Below are positions 63,007 through 64,000 of a stretch of 64,000 nucleotides of DNA, in pieces. The notes beneath the pieces are model-generated. The model had not been told where the DNA came from. It did no database searches and saw nothing but the letters and a program-made list of their open reading frames with translations. The DNA comes from Amoebidium appalachense. Taxonomy: Eukaryota > Ichthyosporea. Within the stretch, counting starts at the first letter, position 1; every line of letters starts with the position of its first letter. Both the position numbers and the translations under genes were made by a program. The stretch covers positions 14,508,001-14,572,000 of the forward strand of contig CAVNZM010000001.1 of NCBI GenBank assembly GCA_963693365.1, in the 5' to 3' direction.

Positions 63007-63486
63007 TGTAAACAACTGTACACATGAACTGTACATGTTTACTAAAGAATGTGATCTACTAGCACACAATTCGTTCTTTGTCATGAATATCACATAAATA
63101 TTATGTCCACACCAATAGGAATCAATCTTACCTAAGAAATGAACCATGTATGATTCTACCGCTGCATACCACATAAACGAAGTGAACCAATAAGATGTTT
63201 GCATAAATAGGACAAAGGTCTGACTGGCTCGGACCGCACCAGAATCACGAATGGCATGTTGCCACCCGCGCTGGCCGCGGATGAACCAATCCTGGGCCTT
63301 GATCCGAAACCTGGGGGCTATATAAGAAAGCCGTCCCAGTACGGGGATCACATCAGTGAAGTCTGAGACAGACTGAGTCGGCCCATAGTAAAAGCAACCT
63401 GGCCGCGTGTGCCTTTCTACCCGTTCTCTGTCTTTATTTTGATTCAGTTGTACTCTGCCTTATCCTAACTAGTCCAACTGTTTACA
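63007..63486 (+). repeat. right LTR of element D
   Basis: Identical to the left LTR as read, including the TATA box (63319-63325). Ends at TGTTTACA followed by the GTGCA target duplication. Preceded by the purine tract at about 62995-63006. Confidence 0.92.
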
Positions 63487-64000
63487 GTGCAGTGACGATG
63501 CCGAGGCCGTGGACGTCAGTCGGGGGGCATGGCTCAAGAGTAGAGAAGTACTCTTTTACTGGGCACACGTGGATGTTTGAAGCCGAGTCCCAGCAGGGGT
63601 CCATGGGTAGGGAGGCCGTGGTGGACACGAGGGCAAAATGCACCTCTTTTCCAGACTTGGTGTTGGCACGGTGACGACGGGCAATTGAGCAGCCAGGTTT
63701 GTCACACTGTGTGACATGATGGTCTTCGTGACAGTAGGCACAGTCGAGGGAGCCAGTGGTCTTGGCTCGGGGTGGCTGGGAATGACGGTTACCCCCTTTA
63801 CGTGGGGGGTAGGGTGACCGGGAACGATAGCCGGGGGAACGGGACCGTGAGTAATCACGGTCAACTGAGGGGGATCGATCGGTGGGACGACCGCGGGGGT
63901 GACGGGAGACGGAGCTGTCACGTCGGGGGATCCGGTGTCTGAGGTCGTCCTTGGTGAGTACACGGCTTTGCAGGGCACGTGCTGTTCGGACGGTGGAGAA
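63487..64000 (-). pseudogene. gag: Copia B gag C-terminus and protease region
   Basis: Reading leftward from the window edge in the frame that joins pol across D: a Ser/Arg-rich segment (SRSRSPGYRSRSPYPP), a CCHC-type zinc knuckle C-x2-C-x3-H-x4-C (CAYCHEDHHVTQC, about 63705-63743), and a protease-like start PCWDSASNIHV (about 63570-63602). There the usual D-S/T-G is D-S-A. Then come LGIVTA and, after D, HRGVINL of the pol frame. Other frames on this stretch are shadows. The N-terminus and 5' LTR are outside the window. Confidence 0.65.

Larger units (their letters stand above)
59899..63486 (+). mobile_element. LTR element D, 3588 bp, non-autonomous, Gypsy-derived
   Basis: The LTRs are 59899-60378 and 63007-63486, 480 bp each and identical as far as can be read, starting TGTAAACA and ending TGTTTACA. 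A GTGCA target duplication flanks it exactly (59894-59898, 63487-63491). A primer-binding-type sequence TGGCGACCGCGGCAGGA follows the left LTR, and a purine tract AAGGGGGGGAG precedes the right one, so the element reads on the plus strand. The 2628-bp interior has no long frame, only relics of a reverse transcriptase, and is rich in ACGAA words. Identical LTRs mean a very recent insertion. Proteins must have been supplied by a related intact element. Confidence 0.9.
55017..64000 (-). mobile_element. Copia element B (3' LTR to gag, interrupted by D, runs off the window)
   Basis: The 3' LTR is 55017-55952 (936 bp), colinear with LTR A and differing by small indels. The polypurine tract is at 55953-55967. 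The 3' non-coding region is 55953-56674 and pol is 56675-59898. Element D interrupts at 59899-63486, then pol/gag continues 63487-64000 and beyond. Its insertion into C follows GTTAC (55012-55016). The LTR carries a poly-G tract (55749-55769) joined to about 90 bp of (GA)n, as does LTR A at the same place in shorter form. Confidence 0.85.

Overview
This is nuclear DNA of an intron-rich eukaryote. It has GT-AG introns in phase-consistent genes, a complete NOL9/GRC3 gene in about 17 exons, a probable nuclear-encoded mitochondrial protein, and Copia, Gypsy-derived, DIRS-like and DNA-transposon elements. Lineage cannot be fixed by eye; an intron-rich protist or alga is a reasonable guess. The most conspicuous trait is extreme simple-sequence content: poly-C/poly-G tracts, (CA)n, (GA)n, (TA)n and mixed T-run/G-run blocks fill introns and spacers. 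Most long open frames in the window are translations of these tracts and are not listed.

Layout. 458-2580 (+) is the 3' part of a Gly/Arg/Met/Gln-rich nuclear-type gene whose frame breaks three times, each time at a C/G run. 3948-4623 is a small inverted-repeat DNA element with a 5-bp target duplication. About 4.8-15.9 kb is a decayed, roughly 2.3-kb-period tandem duplication riddled with microsatellites. 18033-22549 (+) is a three-exon gene for a small, probably mitochondrial protein. 24.5-29.8 kb is an AT-richer island almost free of poly-C. It holds an intronless minus-strand ORF (25157-26098) that resembles a cysteine protease of the herpesvirus-tegument (C76-like) type, and a hAT-like non-autonomous transposon (27252-28419) with perfect 8-bp target duplications.

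30518-46021 (-) is the polynucleotide 5'-kinase NOL9/GRC3. Its exons were found by matching conserved blocks and checking that intron phases agree; the model is about 699 residues, close to the human protein (about 702). Only the boundary between exons 3 and 4 remains open.

47961-64000 is a nest of retroelements. A DIRS-like RT/RNase H relic is interrupted by Copia element A. A is interrupted by Copia C, which has an intact 1051-residue pol frame. C is interrupted by Copia B, of the same family as A. B is interrupted by element D, a 3588-bp LTR element with two 480-bp LTRs that read as identical, a GTGCA target duplication and only relics of a Gypsy-type reverse transcriptase. The right ends of the DIRS element, A, C and B lie beyond the window.

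How the parts relate. The host genes visible are housekeeping (pre-rRNA processing, a mitochondrial protein, a nuclear RG-rich protein) and show no operon-like relationship. The rest is mobile or simple-sequence DNA. Single-base indels in homopolymer runs recur in coding sequence (the RG-rich gene, Copia B), so either consensus errors in G/C runs or real slippage must be kept in mind throughout.
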